A stretch of 64,000 nucleotides of DNA, taken from JBKEDS01 sp047975545 (GTDB taxonomy: Bacteria > Bacteroidota > Bacteroidia > Flavobacteriales > Flavobacteriaceae). The stretch covers positions 43,331 to 107,330 of the forward strand of contig JBKEDS010000032.1 of the NCBI GenBank assembly GCA_047975545.1. The letters are read 5' to 3'. The notes under the pieces were generated by a model. It was not told the DNA's origin. It did no database searches and saw only the letters and a list, made by a program, of their open reading frames with translations. Every line of letters begins with the position of its first letter. The first letter of the stretch is position 1. Shown in pieces: positions 25,899 to 33,824 of this stretch. A program made the position numbers and the translations under genes.

Positions 25899-26808
25899 TT
25901 TGCGGTAATTTTTTCTTTTTTAAATAGGTGTTCATGCCTTCAATACCTTGCAATCCACCTGTGTGAATGGTTAAAATTTTCGACCCATTTGGAAAAAATC
26001 CTTTTTCGATTAAATCGAAAACCCCAAACATCATTTTTCCCGTATAAACGGGGTCCAAAGGAATATTTTGCTGTTGTTTGAACGCATTTAAAAACGTTAC
26101 CAAATTAGCATTTATTTTGGCATAGCCCCCAAAGTGGTAGTCGGTTATGAGTTTCCAATTGGTTTTGGTTGCAAATTTACTAATATCCTGCCGTAAAAAA
26201 TGGCCTTTTAGGGCGGGAAATCCTAAAATTTGCTGATTGGGCACGGAACTATTGATAAGCCCCGAAATAGTACCGCCCGTACCAACGGCGCAGCACACGT
26301 AATCGAAATTTTTGTCGGTTTCGCTTAAAATTTCCTCGCAGCCTTTTACGGCCAAGGTGTTGGTGCCGCCTTCCGGTACGATATAACAGTTTCCAAATTC
26401 GGTTTTTAACTGTTCTAAAAATTCGGGATTGGTTTTGTTTCGGTAATCGGTTCGGGTTACAAACTTAAACCGCATGCCACATTGTTTGGCAAAACGCAAG
26501 GTTGGGTTTTCGGTTGTGGAAGAAGCCAGCTCGTCGCCCCGAATTACGCCAATGGTTTTTAAGCCGAACAACTGTCCCGCCGATGCTACCGCAGCAATAT
26601 GGTTGGAATATGCCCCACCAAACGATAGCAAAGTGCAGAAACCTTGTTTTTTGGCTTCCTTTAAATTGTATTTAAGTTTCCGGTACTTGTTGCCCGAAAC
26701 AAATTGGTGGATGGCATCCTCGCGCTTTATAACGAGCCGGATACCCTTATTATTGGGAAAGATAATAGTTTGGTTAACACTTTTTTCGGGGTGGAACATC
26801 ATGCCCAC
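25888..26808 (-). CDS. PLP-dependent ACC deaminase / D-cysteine desulfhydrase family enzyme
   Basis: 306 residues. GNKYRKLKYNL contains the PLP lysine, SFGGAYSNHIAA is the substrate loop, and CCAVGTGGTISGL is the phosphate-binding loop. It is a little shorter than characterised ACC deaminases, as is usual in Bacteroidota. Whether it acts on ACC, D-cysteine or another amino acid cannot be decided. The 5' end overlaps the upstream gene by 35 bases; starts at 26802 or 26799 (the next two Met codons) are also possible. Confidence 0.88.
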   Translation of the reverse strand: MGMMFHPEKSVNQTIIFPNNKGIRLVIKREDAIHQFVSGNKYRKLKYNLKEAKKQGFCTLLSFGGAYSNHIAAVASAGQLFGLKTIGVIRGDELASSTTENPTLRFAKQCGMRFKFVTRTDYRNKTNPEFLEQLKTEFGNCYIVPEGGTNTLAVKGCEEILSETDKNFDYVCCAVGTGGTISGLINSSVPNQQILGFPALKGHFLRQDISKFATKTNWKLITDYHFGGYAKINANLVTFLNAFKQQQNIPLDPVYTGKMMFGVFDLIEKGFFPNGSKILTIHTGGLQGIEGMNTYLKKKKLPQIEQ

Positions 26809-27130
26809 AAATATACTTTAAAAAACACCAAAACGGGCGATGTTTTAAATAATCTAAATCCTGCTGGTTGGCGTAGGCTTCCCGTTCAAAAGAAAGACTA
26901 CGATAGGCCGTTTTCCAATTTCGGCAATAAACAAGGCGGAACAAAAATTCAATTATATAAAAGGCGTAAAACGGCAACACCAATAATTCCAACTGTTGGC
27001 GTAGGTGAATGCGCTCGTGGTTAACCAATACCGCGTCGTGTTTTAATTGTTTTTCTTTTAAAACGATAAACGGAAACAGAGCCATGCCCGTATAGCCTTT
27101 TGGCACCATATATTTTGAAGTGAAAATCAT
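26774..27130 (-). CDS. small HExxH membrane-associated protein, putative minigluzincin
   Basis: 118 residues. NHERIHLRQQ at about 37-46 is an HExxH zinc motif, followed by a hydrophobic helix (LLVLPFYAFYIIEFLFRLVY) and then SFEREAYANQ, whose E could be the third zinc ligand as in gluzincins (HExxH...ExEA). The family is common in flavobacteria but without a known role. Function as a protease is inferred from the motif only. First gene of a minus-strand group with the PLP enzyme and glucosaminidase. Confidence 0.7.
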   Translation of the reverse strand: MIFTSKYMVPKGYTGMALFPFIVLKEKQLKHDAVLVNHERIHLRQQLELLVLPFYAFYIIEFLFRLVYCRNWKTAYRSLSFEREAYANQQDLDYLKHRPFWCFLKYICGHDVPPRKKC

Positions 27131-27214
27131 GTTTGCAATTTACGGTTTTAGTATAAATGTTTTGACTTGCTTTGAAGTAAAACGGGATATTCAAAAACCA
27201 ATCCAATAATACAT

Positions 27215-27222
27215 TATCTTTG
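27215..27222 (+). promoter_or_regulatory. -7 promoter element TATCTTTG, near-leaderless
   Basis: TAnnTTTG match ending six bases before the ATG of the DUF5522 gene. If used, transcription would start at or next to the start codon, giving a leaderless or nearly leaderless mRNA. Confidence 0.45.
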
Positions 27223-27228
27223 TATAAA

Positions 27229-27390
27229 ATGAAAAAAATAATACCCATTGAAGAAGGCGATTTTTACCTTACCCCGCAAGGCTATCGCTGTTTTACCGAG
27301 CAATACCACCTAAAACGGGGCTATTGTTGCGAAAGCGGTTGTAGGCACTGCCCCTATGGCTATAACAAAAAAACAAACCGCCAAAGGTAA
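27229..27390 (+). CDS. DUF5522 family small cysteine-rich protein, 53 aa
   Basis: ATG at 27229 to TAA at 27388-27390. The product runs MKKIIPIEEGDFYLTPQG, then FTEQYHLKRGYCCESGC and RHCPYGY near the C-terminus. The CCxSxCxxCPYGY cluster is the mark of DUF5522 and could bind a metal ion. The function is unknown. It is too short for usual ORF size limits. It is divergent from the HExxH gene with a 98-base spacer. Confidence 0.85.
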   Translation: MKKIIPIEEGDFYLTPQGYRCFTEQYHLKRGYCCESGCRHCPYGYNKKTNRQR

Positions 27391-27480
27391 TATTTAGTGG
27401 GTTTTTATCGTTTTTGGTTAATAGATTTGGTATAGTTGTTGCTGATATTTAACTTTAGGTAACAAAATTGTTTTTTCAAC

Positions 27481-27592
27481 ATTTAAATATAAGAAAGCCC
27501 ATAATGGGCATTTGGCAGGGCAAAATTCGATACCCACCGAAATAATTAAATAACTGAACCACAAGTTCTTGATGAAATTTAAATATAAGAAA
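27481..27592 (+). repeat. dispersed repeat family R1, copy 1, flanked by 16-base direct repeats
   Basis: Core 27493-27571 is identical over 79 bases to 52529-52607. It contains GCCCATAATGGGC. On both sides stands the same 16-mer ATTTAAATATAAGAAA (27481-27496 and 27577-27592), which looks like a target-site duplication or the element's own terminal repeats. It lies 20 bases upstream of the DUF4136 gene. Confidence 0.85.
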
Positions 27593-27611
27593 AACTTAAA
27601 CACAAAACGCT

Positions 27612-28163
27612 ATGAAAATATTATTAAAAACCCTGCCATTGTTAGCATTGCTACTCGTGGCAACTTCGTGCAGTTCGGTAAGAGTGGCTACCGATTTTGA
27701 TAAAAACGCCAATTTTAACGCCTACAAAACCTTTGCGTTTTTTAAAACGGGCATTGATAAAGCCGAAATTAACGATTTGGACAAACGCCGTATTTTACGT
27801 GCTATCGAAGCCGAAATGCTGGCCAAGGGCTTTACCAAGTCCGAAACCCCCGATTTGTTAATTAGTTTGTTTACCCAATCGAACCAACGCGTAGACGTTT
27901 ACAACAACTACTGGGGCTACGGTGGTTGGGGCTGGGGCGGCTATTACGGTCCGGGCTGGGGCTGGGGATGGAACCAACCCAATGTATCGACCTCAACCGA
28001 AGGCATCCTGTTTATTGATGTTATCGATGCCAATAAAAAGGAACTGGTTTGGCAAGGCAAAGGCACGGGCTACTTAACCCAAAACACGAATAAAAAAGAA
28101 GAACGCATTAACGAATTTGTAAACGAAATTATGGCGCAATACCCGCCGGGGGTTGGGAAATAG
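27612..28163 (+). CDS. DUF4136 domain lipoprotein
   Basis: 183 residues. Lipoprotein signal LLALLLVATSC (Cys about 20), then the DUF4136 fold: VATDFDKNANFNAYKTFAFF and LVWQGKGTGYL near the C-terminus, interrupted by a Gly/Trp/Tyr-rich loop (about 99-121, WGYGGWGWGGYYGPGWGWGW) typical of flavobacterial members. An envelope protein of unknown function. Repeat R1 copy 1 occupies its upstream region, and an intrinsic terminator follows. Confidence 0.9.
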   Translation: MKILLKTLPLLALLLVATSCSSVRVATDFDKNANFNAYKTFAFFKTGIDKAEINDLDKRRILRAIEAEMLAKGFTKSETPDLLISLFTQSNQRVDVYNNYWGYGGWGWGGYYGPGWGWGWNQPNVSTSTEGILFIDVIDANKKELVWQGKGTGYLTQNTNKKEERINEFVNEIMAQYPPGVGK

Positions 28164-28186
28164 TTTTTTGGAGTAAAAAAAGTAAG

Positions 28187-28222
28187 CAAAAGGGTTCAGA
28201 AAAAAATTGAGCCCTTTTTTTG
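28187..28222 (+). terminator. intrinsic terminator after the DUF4136 gene
   Basis: AAAAGGGTTCAG pairs with TTGAGCCCTTTT (with wobbles) around an A-rich loop, followed by a T-tract. Confidence 0.8.
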
Positions 28223-28350
28223 TTTTATGTTTTTGCGAAAATTAATGTAATCGAAAAAAATATCGTTTTTATTATAAAAAGAGGTCTTTCAATCCCGCTC
28301 AAGGGAACATTCCAAAAAACTATTTTACTTCAACCTATTATTTTAATTTT

Positions 28351-28905
28351 TCACCCATTAAACCGTTGTAATAACACCAGTAGCAACATGGCTGTAATAT
28401 CAGTTTTTTCAACAGATCTTAAAAAAGCATAGGCGCGTTTCATTTGGGTTTTAACCGTATTAACAGAAACACCGTAAACATCGGCAATTTGCACGTAACT
28501 AAGGCCATCGACCACATGGGACATAAAAATATTGCGCCTCGATTCTGGAATTTGGTTTACCAATTCCCTAATTTTTATGGTTGCCGTTTCCTCTGTTTTT
28601 TCAAGCACAGTAGCTTCTTGTTGTCTTTCAATAAAAAATGTTTGCTTGGTTAAATCTATTTTTTCATTTGTCTCGACAAACTTCAAACTTAAGTTTTTAA
28701 CAGCCTTTGTTGCATAAGCGTTAAACGATATGTTGATTTCCAAAGACTCTTTCTTTCCCCATAAATAGATGAAAAAGTCCTGCACGATATCCTTAGCCGA
28801 TTCTCTGTCTTTTGTAATATGAAAAGCTACCAAGCACAAAAAAACAAAATGTTCTTTGTACAACTTTTCGAAATTTTTTAAATCTTTCTGAAACATCATC
28901 TGCAC
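28351..28905 (-). CDS. ECF-type RNA polymerase sigma-70 factor
   Basis: 184 residues. Region 2 (about 10-75; FEKLYKEHFVFLCLVAFHITKDRESAKDIVQDFFIYLW) and region 4 (about 112-170; LVNQIPESRRNIFMSHVVDGLSYVQIADVYGVSVNTVKTQM) are clear. It belongs to the Bacteroidota FecI-like group that pairs with FecR anti-sigma factors and controls SusC/SusD uptake operons. It is divergent from fecR, with a 133-base shared spacer. A start at the third codon (MMFQKD) is also possible. Confidence 0.93.
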   Translation of the reverse strand: MQMMFQKDLKNFEKLYKEHFVFLCLVAFHITKDRESAKDIVQDFFIYLWGKKESLEINISFNAYATKAVKNLSLKFVETNEKIDLTKQTFFIERQQEATVLEKTEETATIKIRELVNQIPESRRNIFMSHVVDGLSYVQIADVYGVSVNTVKTQMKRAYAFLRSVEKTDITAMLLLVLLQRFNG

Positions 28906-29010
28906 CGCAATATGTTTAACAAAAAATGAAACGAACTATACCAAATATATAAATTTTTAACTTTTTTTTAGAAAAAAATATTTTTTTGTCACCCTAAACC
29001 AACAATTACG

Positions 29011-29036
29011 TAACATAAGTTTAACATACTATGTTA
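29011..29036. promoter_or_regulatory. TAACATA repeat and inverted repeat before fecR
   Basis: TAACATA at 29011-29017 is repeated at 29022-29028, where it forms a perfect inverted repeat with TATGTTA (29030-29036) around a single C. It ends two bases before the fecR ATG, in the intergenic region shared with the divergent sigma gene. It may be an operator or a structured ribosome-binding region; no factor can be assigned. Confidence 0.4.
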
Positions 29037-29038
29037 GC

Positions 29039-30184
29039 ATGGAAACAAGCAAAAAGATAATAGAGATACTTGAAAAAATAGCCAAAACAAATAGCATTCC
29101 TTTGGATTTAGCAAAAAACCTAACCGAAGAAGAAACGGCTTTAATAAACAGCCTCTATAAAAACAACCTTATTAAGGATGCTCTTGATTTTGCCAAAACC
29201 TTAAACCCAAACAACAATTGGGAAGCATTTAAAACCAAACACTCCCCTAAAAAAAAGCCAACAATACCGTTATGGAAAAGCCTTGCCAAATATGCAGCCG
29301 TATTGGCCGTAGCATTAGGCTGCTTGGTTTTTATTAAACGCCAAATAGGCAAGGCAAACTTGCCTCAAAACTATCCGGCCAATGAAATTGAGCTTGTGCT
29401 AGACAATGGGGAGGTGCAAATATTAAATACAAATAGCAGTAAACAAATTGTTAAGCAAAACGGCAAAATAATTGGCTCGCAAAGCGGAAATAGTATTAAC
29501 TACAACCCGAAAGACCTTGCCAAGGAATTAGTTTATAACCAATTAAGGGTACCTTACGGCAGAACTTTTAACTTAACGCTTTCGGACGGTACAAAAGTAT
29601 TCCTTAACGCCGGCACCAACATAAAATATCCCACTACTTTCGTTAAAGGCAAAATCAGGGAAATTTTTCTTGAAGGCGAAGCTTATTTTGAAGTAGCCGA
29701 GGACAAGGTCCATCCGTTTATAGTAAACACCAATCAAGTAAGTATTACGGTTTTGGGGACAAAATTCAACGTGTCGTCGTACAAGGAAGATACCGAAATT
29801 AACACTGTATTGGTTGAGGGCTCAGTTAGCCTGTCCAACGACCAAAACCCCGATAGCGCATCCCTTTTACAACCTGGACACAAAGGTTCTTGGGATAAAT
29901 CCAACAATAAAATGTCGTTTAAAAAAGTAGATGTAAAAATGTACACAGAATGGATGCAGGGCGATATTGTTTTTAGGAACACAGCCTTTAACGAAATGAT
30001 AAAAAAATTAGAACGCAACTATAACGTGATAATCGAGAATAACAATCAAACGCTAAACCTTAAAAAGTTTAATGCCAATTTTAACAAAAACATAGAAAAC
30101 ATTGACGATATATTAACCGTTATAAGCCAAATATATCCGTTTACGTACAAAAAAACAGATAACAAAATAATAATTAACCAATAA
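29039..30184 (+). CDS. FecR family anti-sigma factor
   Basis: 381 residues. A cytoplasmic N-terminal region (about 1-80), one transmembrane helix (about 85-102, AKYAAVLAVALGCLVFI), the periplasmic FecR domain (about 160-260; VPYGRTFNLTLSDGTKVFLNAGTNIKYPTTF, EGEAYFEV) and a C-terminal DUF4974-type domain (about 315-380; FRNTAFNEMIKKLERNYNV). It should hold the divergent sigma factor inactive until the TonB-dependent receptor's STN domain signals substrate binding. The SusC-like gene follows on the same strand. Confidence 0.94.
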   Translation: METSKKIIEILEKIAKTNSIPLDLAKNLTEEETALINSLYKNNLIKDALDFAKTLNPNNNWEAFKTKHSPKKKPTIPLWKSLAKYAAVLAVALGCLVFIKRQIGKANLPQNYPANEIELVLDNGEVQILNTNSSKQIVKQNGKIIGSQSGNSINYNPKDLAKELVYNQLRVPYGRTFNLTLSDGTKVFLNAGTNIKYPTTFVKGKIREIFLEGEAYFEVAEDKVHPFIVNTNQVSITVLGTKFNVSSYKEDTEINTVLVEGSVSLSNDQNPDSASLLQPGHKGSWDKSNNKMSFKKVDVKMYTEWMQGDIVFRNTAFNEMIKKLERNYNVIIENNNQTLNLKKFNANFNKNIENIDDILTVISQIYPFTYKKTDNKIIINQ

Positions 30185-30334
30185 AAAGTAGACCTATGAT
30201 GTAAAAAACAATGGCGTTTAATTTTAATAGAATTCAATTTAAAAACAAAATCGGAAAATAGTGTCAGTATTTCCCGATTTATTAAACGCTTCAAACAATC
30301 CAACAAATCAAATTATTTAAAACTAAACAAAATT

Positions 30335-33300
30335 ATGAAAAAACTAATTAAGAAGGAATGGGTATGCCCGTATTTTCCTAAAACATCATTAAAGATGAAA
30401 CTTACAACACTTTTTTTGTTAGTGTCCCTGCTTCACATTAATGCCAGCACCTATTCCCAAACCACAAAATTATCCATAGACGCTCACAACATTACCGTAG
30501 GCGAGGTTTTTAACCAAATAGAATCGGCTTCGGAGTTCCGGTTTCTTTACGAAAGCAACCAAATTGACACCAACCGCACCGTTTCGTTAAAGGCCAAGAA
30601 AAAGAAAATTAACGACATCTTGGAAATGTTGTTTTACCAAACCAATGTGGCATACAAAATAAACGATCGCCAAATTTTGCTTTTCCAAAAGAAAAGCCTA
30701 CCAGTTTCAATAACACCACAAAAAGTGGTTACGCCAACCACAAAAAACCAGACACATGAAGTAAAGGGTTTGGTGACCGATACCAACGGACAACCTTTAG
30801 CGGGCACCAATGTTATTGAAAAAGGCACAACCAACGGAGCACAAACCAATTTCGACGGTAATTTTTCGTTACAAGTTTCAAATGCCAATGCTATTTTAGT
30901 TGTTTCTTATCTAGGGTTTAACACCAAAGAGGTTTCCATAAGCGGCCAAACCAACATAACCATAGCGTTGCAAGAAAATGCCGATGAATTGGATGAGGTT
31001 ATTGTGGTTGGGTATGGCACGCAAACCAAAGAAAGCCTAACAGGTGCTGTTAGCCAAATTTCTGCCGAAGTATTAGAAAATAGGCCAGTAGCAAATTTAG
31101 GACAGGCACTCCAAGGCGTTATACCAAATTTAAACATCTCGGTTTCCAATGGTGCTTTAAACACTACGCCCTCGTTTAACGTTCGGGGAGGCACTTCTTT
31201 CGCCTTAAACTCTAATAACGACAAATATGAGTTTAATAATGGCGAACCACTTATTTTAATTGACGGTGTTCAAGGCGATATCAATTTGCTTAACCCCGAT
31301 GATATTGAAAGTGTTACGGTTTTAAAAGATGCAGCATCGGCTGCTATTTACGGGGCAAGGGGCGCCTATGGCGTTATGTTGGTTACAACAAAAAAAGGCA
31401 GAAAAAACGAAAAAACTCAAATTACATACAGTAATTCCATCCAATGGAACAGTCCTTCTGCCACTCCGGATTTATTAGATGCGTACACCATTCAGTTAAC
31501 TAATATTAAAGCCGAAGAACTGGAAGGAAGAACCCCGGGTTCCGATATGCTTGAAAAGTTAGACAGGATAGAGGCTTACATGAACAACCCTTCGGAAGAG
31601 TCTATTTATTATATGGATCCCGGTGGAAATATTATTTGGATAGGAAATACAGATGTTTACAACGAGGCAGTAAGAAAGGCCAGCCCTATGGTAAAACACA
31701 ATCTAAGCCTAACTGGAGGTTCCGAAAAAAATTCCTATTATGTTTCCCTTGGCTATTTAGACCAAGACGGTTTGTACAAACTTAACACAGATAATTTTAA
31801 ACGTTACAACGCCTTGGTTAATGTAGGTTCGAAACCAACAAAATGGTTAAGTTTGGACTACGGGGTACAATACAATAATTCCGTTTTTGAAGAACCCGTA
31901 AGCCCTGCCGGAAAAGGCGGGTGGTGGACAGCCATGTCGCAAGAGCCATTTAGAAATATTAACATGCCGCTTAGAACACCAAATTATTCGCCAGCACCGG
32001 GCATGTACACCGATAATATTCTTTCCTTTATGGATTACGGCTCATCAAACAAAGAACGTAAAGAATTATTAATTTTATCTATTGCTCCAACTATCAATCT
32101 ACTTAAAAACTGGGATCTAAAAAGTAGCTTCGCTTATAAATCGTACAACAACCGAAGAAAACAAGTAATTCCCATATTGGAGAGGATAGATACCATGTGG
32201 GATCAACCCATTGCCCACCATACCGACCCTAGTTCGGTTCAAAAATGGAATACCCATACAGATCAATACACCTTTAACCTTTGGAGCGATTACAAGTTTA
32301 GTTTGGGCAACCACAATTTTTACGCTATGGCAGGCTTTAACCAAGAATGGTACATTTACGATTATTTGGGCGGAAGGGGCGAACAGCTTTTGTCGCCCAA
32401 CATACCAACCATAGGCCAAACATTAGGAAACGAGTATTCGTACGACAACGAATCCCATTGGGCATTAAGGGGTGGGTTTTATAGAATTACCTATAATTTC
32501 AACAATAAATACTTTATTGGTTCAAATGGTAGGTACGATGGTACTTCCAGATTTCCAAAAGATAGCAGATTTAAATTTTTCCCTTCGCTTTCTGCTGGCT
32601 GGAGAGTATCTGAAGAAAAATTCGCCGAGTTTTTAAAACCTACCGTAAACGAATTGAAGTTTAGAGCTTCATATGGAAGCTTGGGAAACCAAAATGTTGC
32701 TAATTACATTTACATCCCTTCTTACGGGACCATTTTGCAAGTAAACCATTTATTTAGCGGACAGCGACCTATGGGGGTAACTCCGCCTGGTTTGGTAGAC
32801 CCGAATCTTACTTGGGAAACGGCCACGACCATAGATTTTGGTTTGGACTTAAAGCTGTTTAATAGATTGGGATTAACTTTTGATTGGTATAACAGGGAAA
32901 CAACAGACATATTAGTAGCTGGCGATAAGTTTCCCGCTGTATTGGGAGCTACCGCCCCAACCAAAAACTCTGGAGCAATGGAAACCAAAGGTTGGGAGTT
33001 ATCTATAAATTGGAATGATGAAACCAAAGGCGGTTTTAAATACAACATGGCTTTTACCCTGTCTGACTACCAAAGTAAAATAACCTCGTTCGATGGCAAT
33101 CCAAATAACTTATTAAGTGGCTTGTATGAAGGTCAGGTAATGGGCGAAATATGGGGGTACGAAACAGCCGGAATTTTCCAAACTCAAAACGAAATAGACA
33201 ATGCCCCAAGCCAAAGGCTATTAAATGCCAACTGGTATCCCGGTGATATAAGGTACCAAAACCTTGACGACAATGCTGAAGAAATTGGCCCGGGGGCAAA

Positions 33301-33808
33301 TACCCTTGAAGATTCTGGGGACAGAAAAATAATAGGAAACAGCACGCCAAGATACCAGTTCGGATTTAACTTTAATGCCGTTTGGAAATCTTTTGACTTT
33401 GGTGTGTTTTTTCAAGGTGTTGCAAAAAGAGATTACTGGATAGGTAGCTCCATGTACTGGGGAAAAATAGCAGGAGGAACCGGAACGTGGGAAGTATACA
33501 ACAATTCTTGGACTCCCGAACACACAGACGCCTTTTATCCTGCATATAAAACTAAAAGCGCAAATATACTAACCCAAACGCGATATTTACAGGACGCCTC
33601 TTATATACGGCTTAAGGATATTTCTTTAGGATACTCTATCCCAAACTTTGTAACAGATAAAATTAACATCGATAAACTAAGGGTTTACGCTTCGGCCTAC
33701 AATATATGGGAGTATTCCAAAGTGCCTGAAATTTTCGATCCGGAAAGCATGAGTGCCAATTACCCGCTTTTAAAGTCAATTGCTTTTGGTTTACAAATAA
33801 CATTTTAA
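30335..33808 (+). CDS. SusC/RagA TonB-linked receptor with STN signalling domain
   Basis: 1157 residues. An N-terminal hydrophobic segment (about 25-41), an STN domain (about 48-118, KLSIDAHNITVGEVFNQI), a carboxypeptidase-regulatory-like repeat (about 138-215, HEVKGLVTDTNGQPLAGTNV), the TonB-box region DEVIVVGYGTQ, plug domain (about 230-345, ending GARGAYGVMLVTTKKG) and a long beta-barrel ending in ...AFGLQITF. It imports large oligomers with its SusD partner. The STN domain means it can also signal to the adjacent FecR. The substrate is unknown: no glycoside hydrolase, lyase or peptidase is next to it. Confidence 0.96.
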   Translation: MKKLIKKEWVCPYFPKTSLKMKLTTLFLLVSLLHINASTYSQTTKLSIDAHNITVGEVFNQIESASEFRFLYESNQIDTNRTVSLKAKKKKINDILEMLFYQTNVAYKINDRQILLFQKKSLPVSITPQKVVTPTTKNQTHEVKGLVTDTNGQPLAGTNVIEKGTTNGAQTNFDGNFSLQVSNANAILVVSYLGFNTKEVSISGQTNITIALQENADELDEVIVVGYGTQTKESLTGAVSQISAEVLENRPVANLGQALQGVIPNLNISVSNGALNTTPSFNVRGGTSFALNSNNDKYEFNNGEPLILIDGVQGDINLLNPDDIESVTVLKDAASAAIYGARGAYGVMLVTTKKGRKNEKTQITYSNSIQWNSPSATPDLLDAYTIQLTNIKAEELEGRTPGSDMLEKLDRIEAYMNNPSEESIYYMDPGGNIIWIGNTDVYNEAVRKASPMVKHNLSLTGGSEKNSYYVSLGYLDQDGLYKLNTDNFKRYNALVNVGSKPTKWLSLDYGVQYNNSVFEEPVSPAGKGGWWTAMSQEPFRNINMPLRTPNYSPAPGMYTDNILSFMDYGSSNKERKELLILSIAPTINLLKNWDLKSSFAYKSYNNRRKQVIPILERIDTMWDQPIAHHTDPSSVQKWNTHTDQYTFNLWSDYKFSLGNHNFYAMAGFNQEWYIYDYLGGRGEQLLSPNIPTIGQTLGNEYSYDNESHWALRGGFYRITYNFNNKYFIGSNGRYDGTSRFPKDSRFKFFPSLSAGWRVSEEKFAEFLKPTVNELKFRASYGSLGNQNVANYIYIPSYGTILQVNHLFSGQRPMGVTPPGLVDPNLTWETATTIDFGLDLKLFNRLGLTFDWYNRETTDILVAGDKFPAVLGATAPTKNSGAMETKGWELSINWNDETKGGFKYNMAFTLSDYQSKITSFDGNPNNLLSGLYEGQVMGEIWGYETAGIFQTQNEIDNAPSQRLLNANWYPGDIRYQNLDDNAEEIGPGANTLEDSGDRKIIGNSTPRYQFGFNFNAVWKSFDFGVFFQGVAKRDYWIGSSMYWGKIAGGTGTWEVYNNSWTPEHTDAFYPAYKTKSANILTQTRYLQDASYIRLKDISLGYSIPNFVTDKINIDKLRVYASAYNIWEYSKVPEIFDPESMSANYPLLKSIAFGLQITF

Positions 33809-33824
33809 TCGAGTTTTAAAAATC

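Noticed and set aside
27418..27603. Minus-strand open frame of 61 codons across repeat R1 copy 1 (contains KCPLWAF)
   Set aside because: It is the reverse reading of the repeat; a similar reading in copy 3 (61871-62398) has a different context and continues antisense through the HAD gene.
28220..28432. Open frame of 70 codons between the DUF4136 and sigma genes
   Set aside because: It starts in a terminator tail and runs antisense into the sigma-factor gene; the composition is not protein-like.
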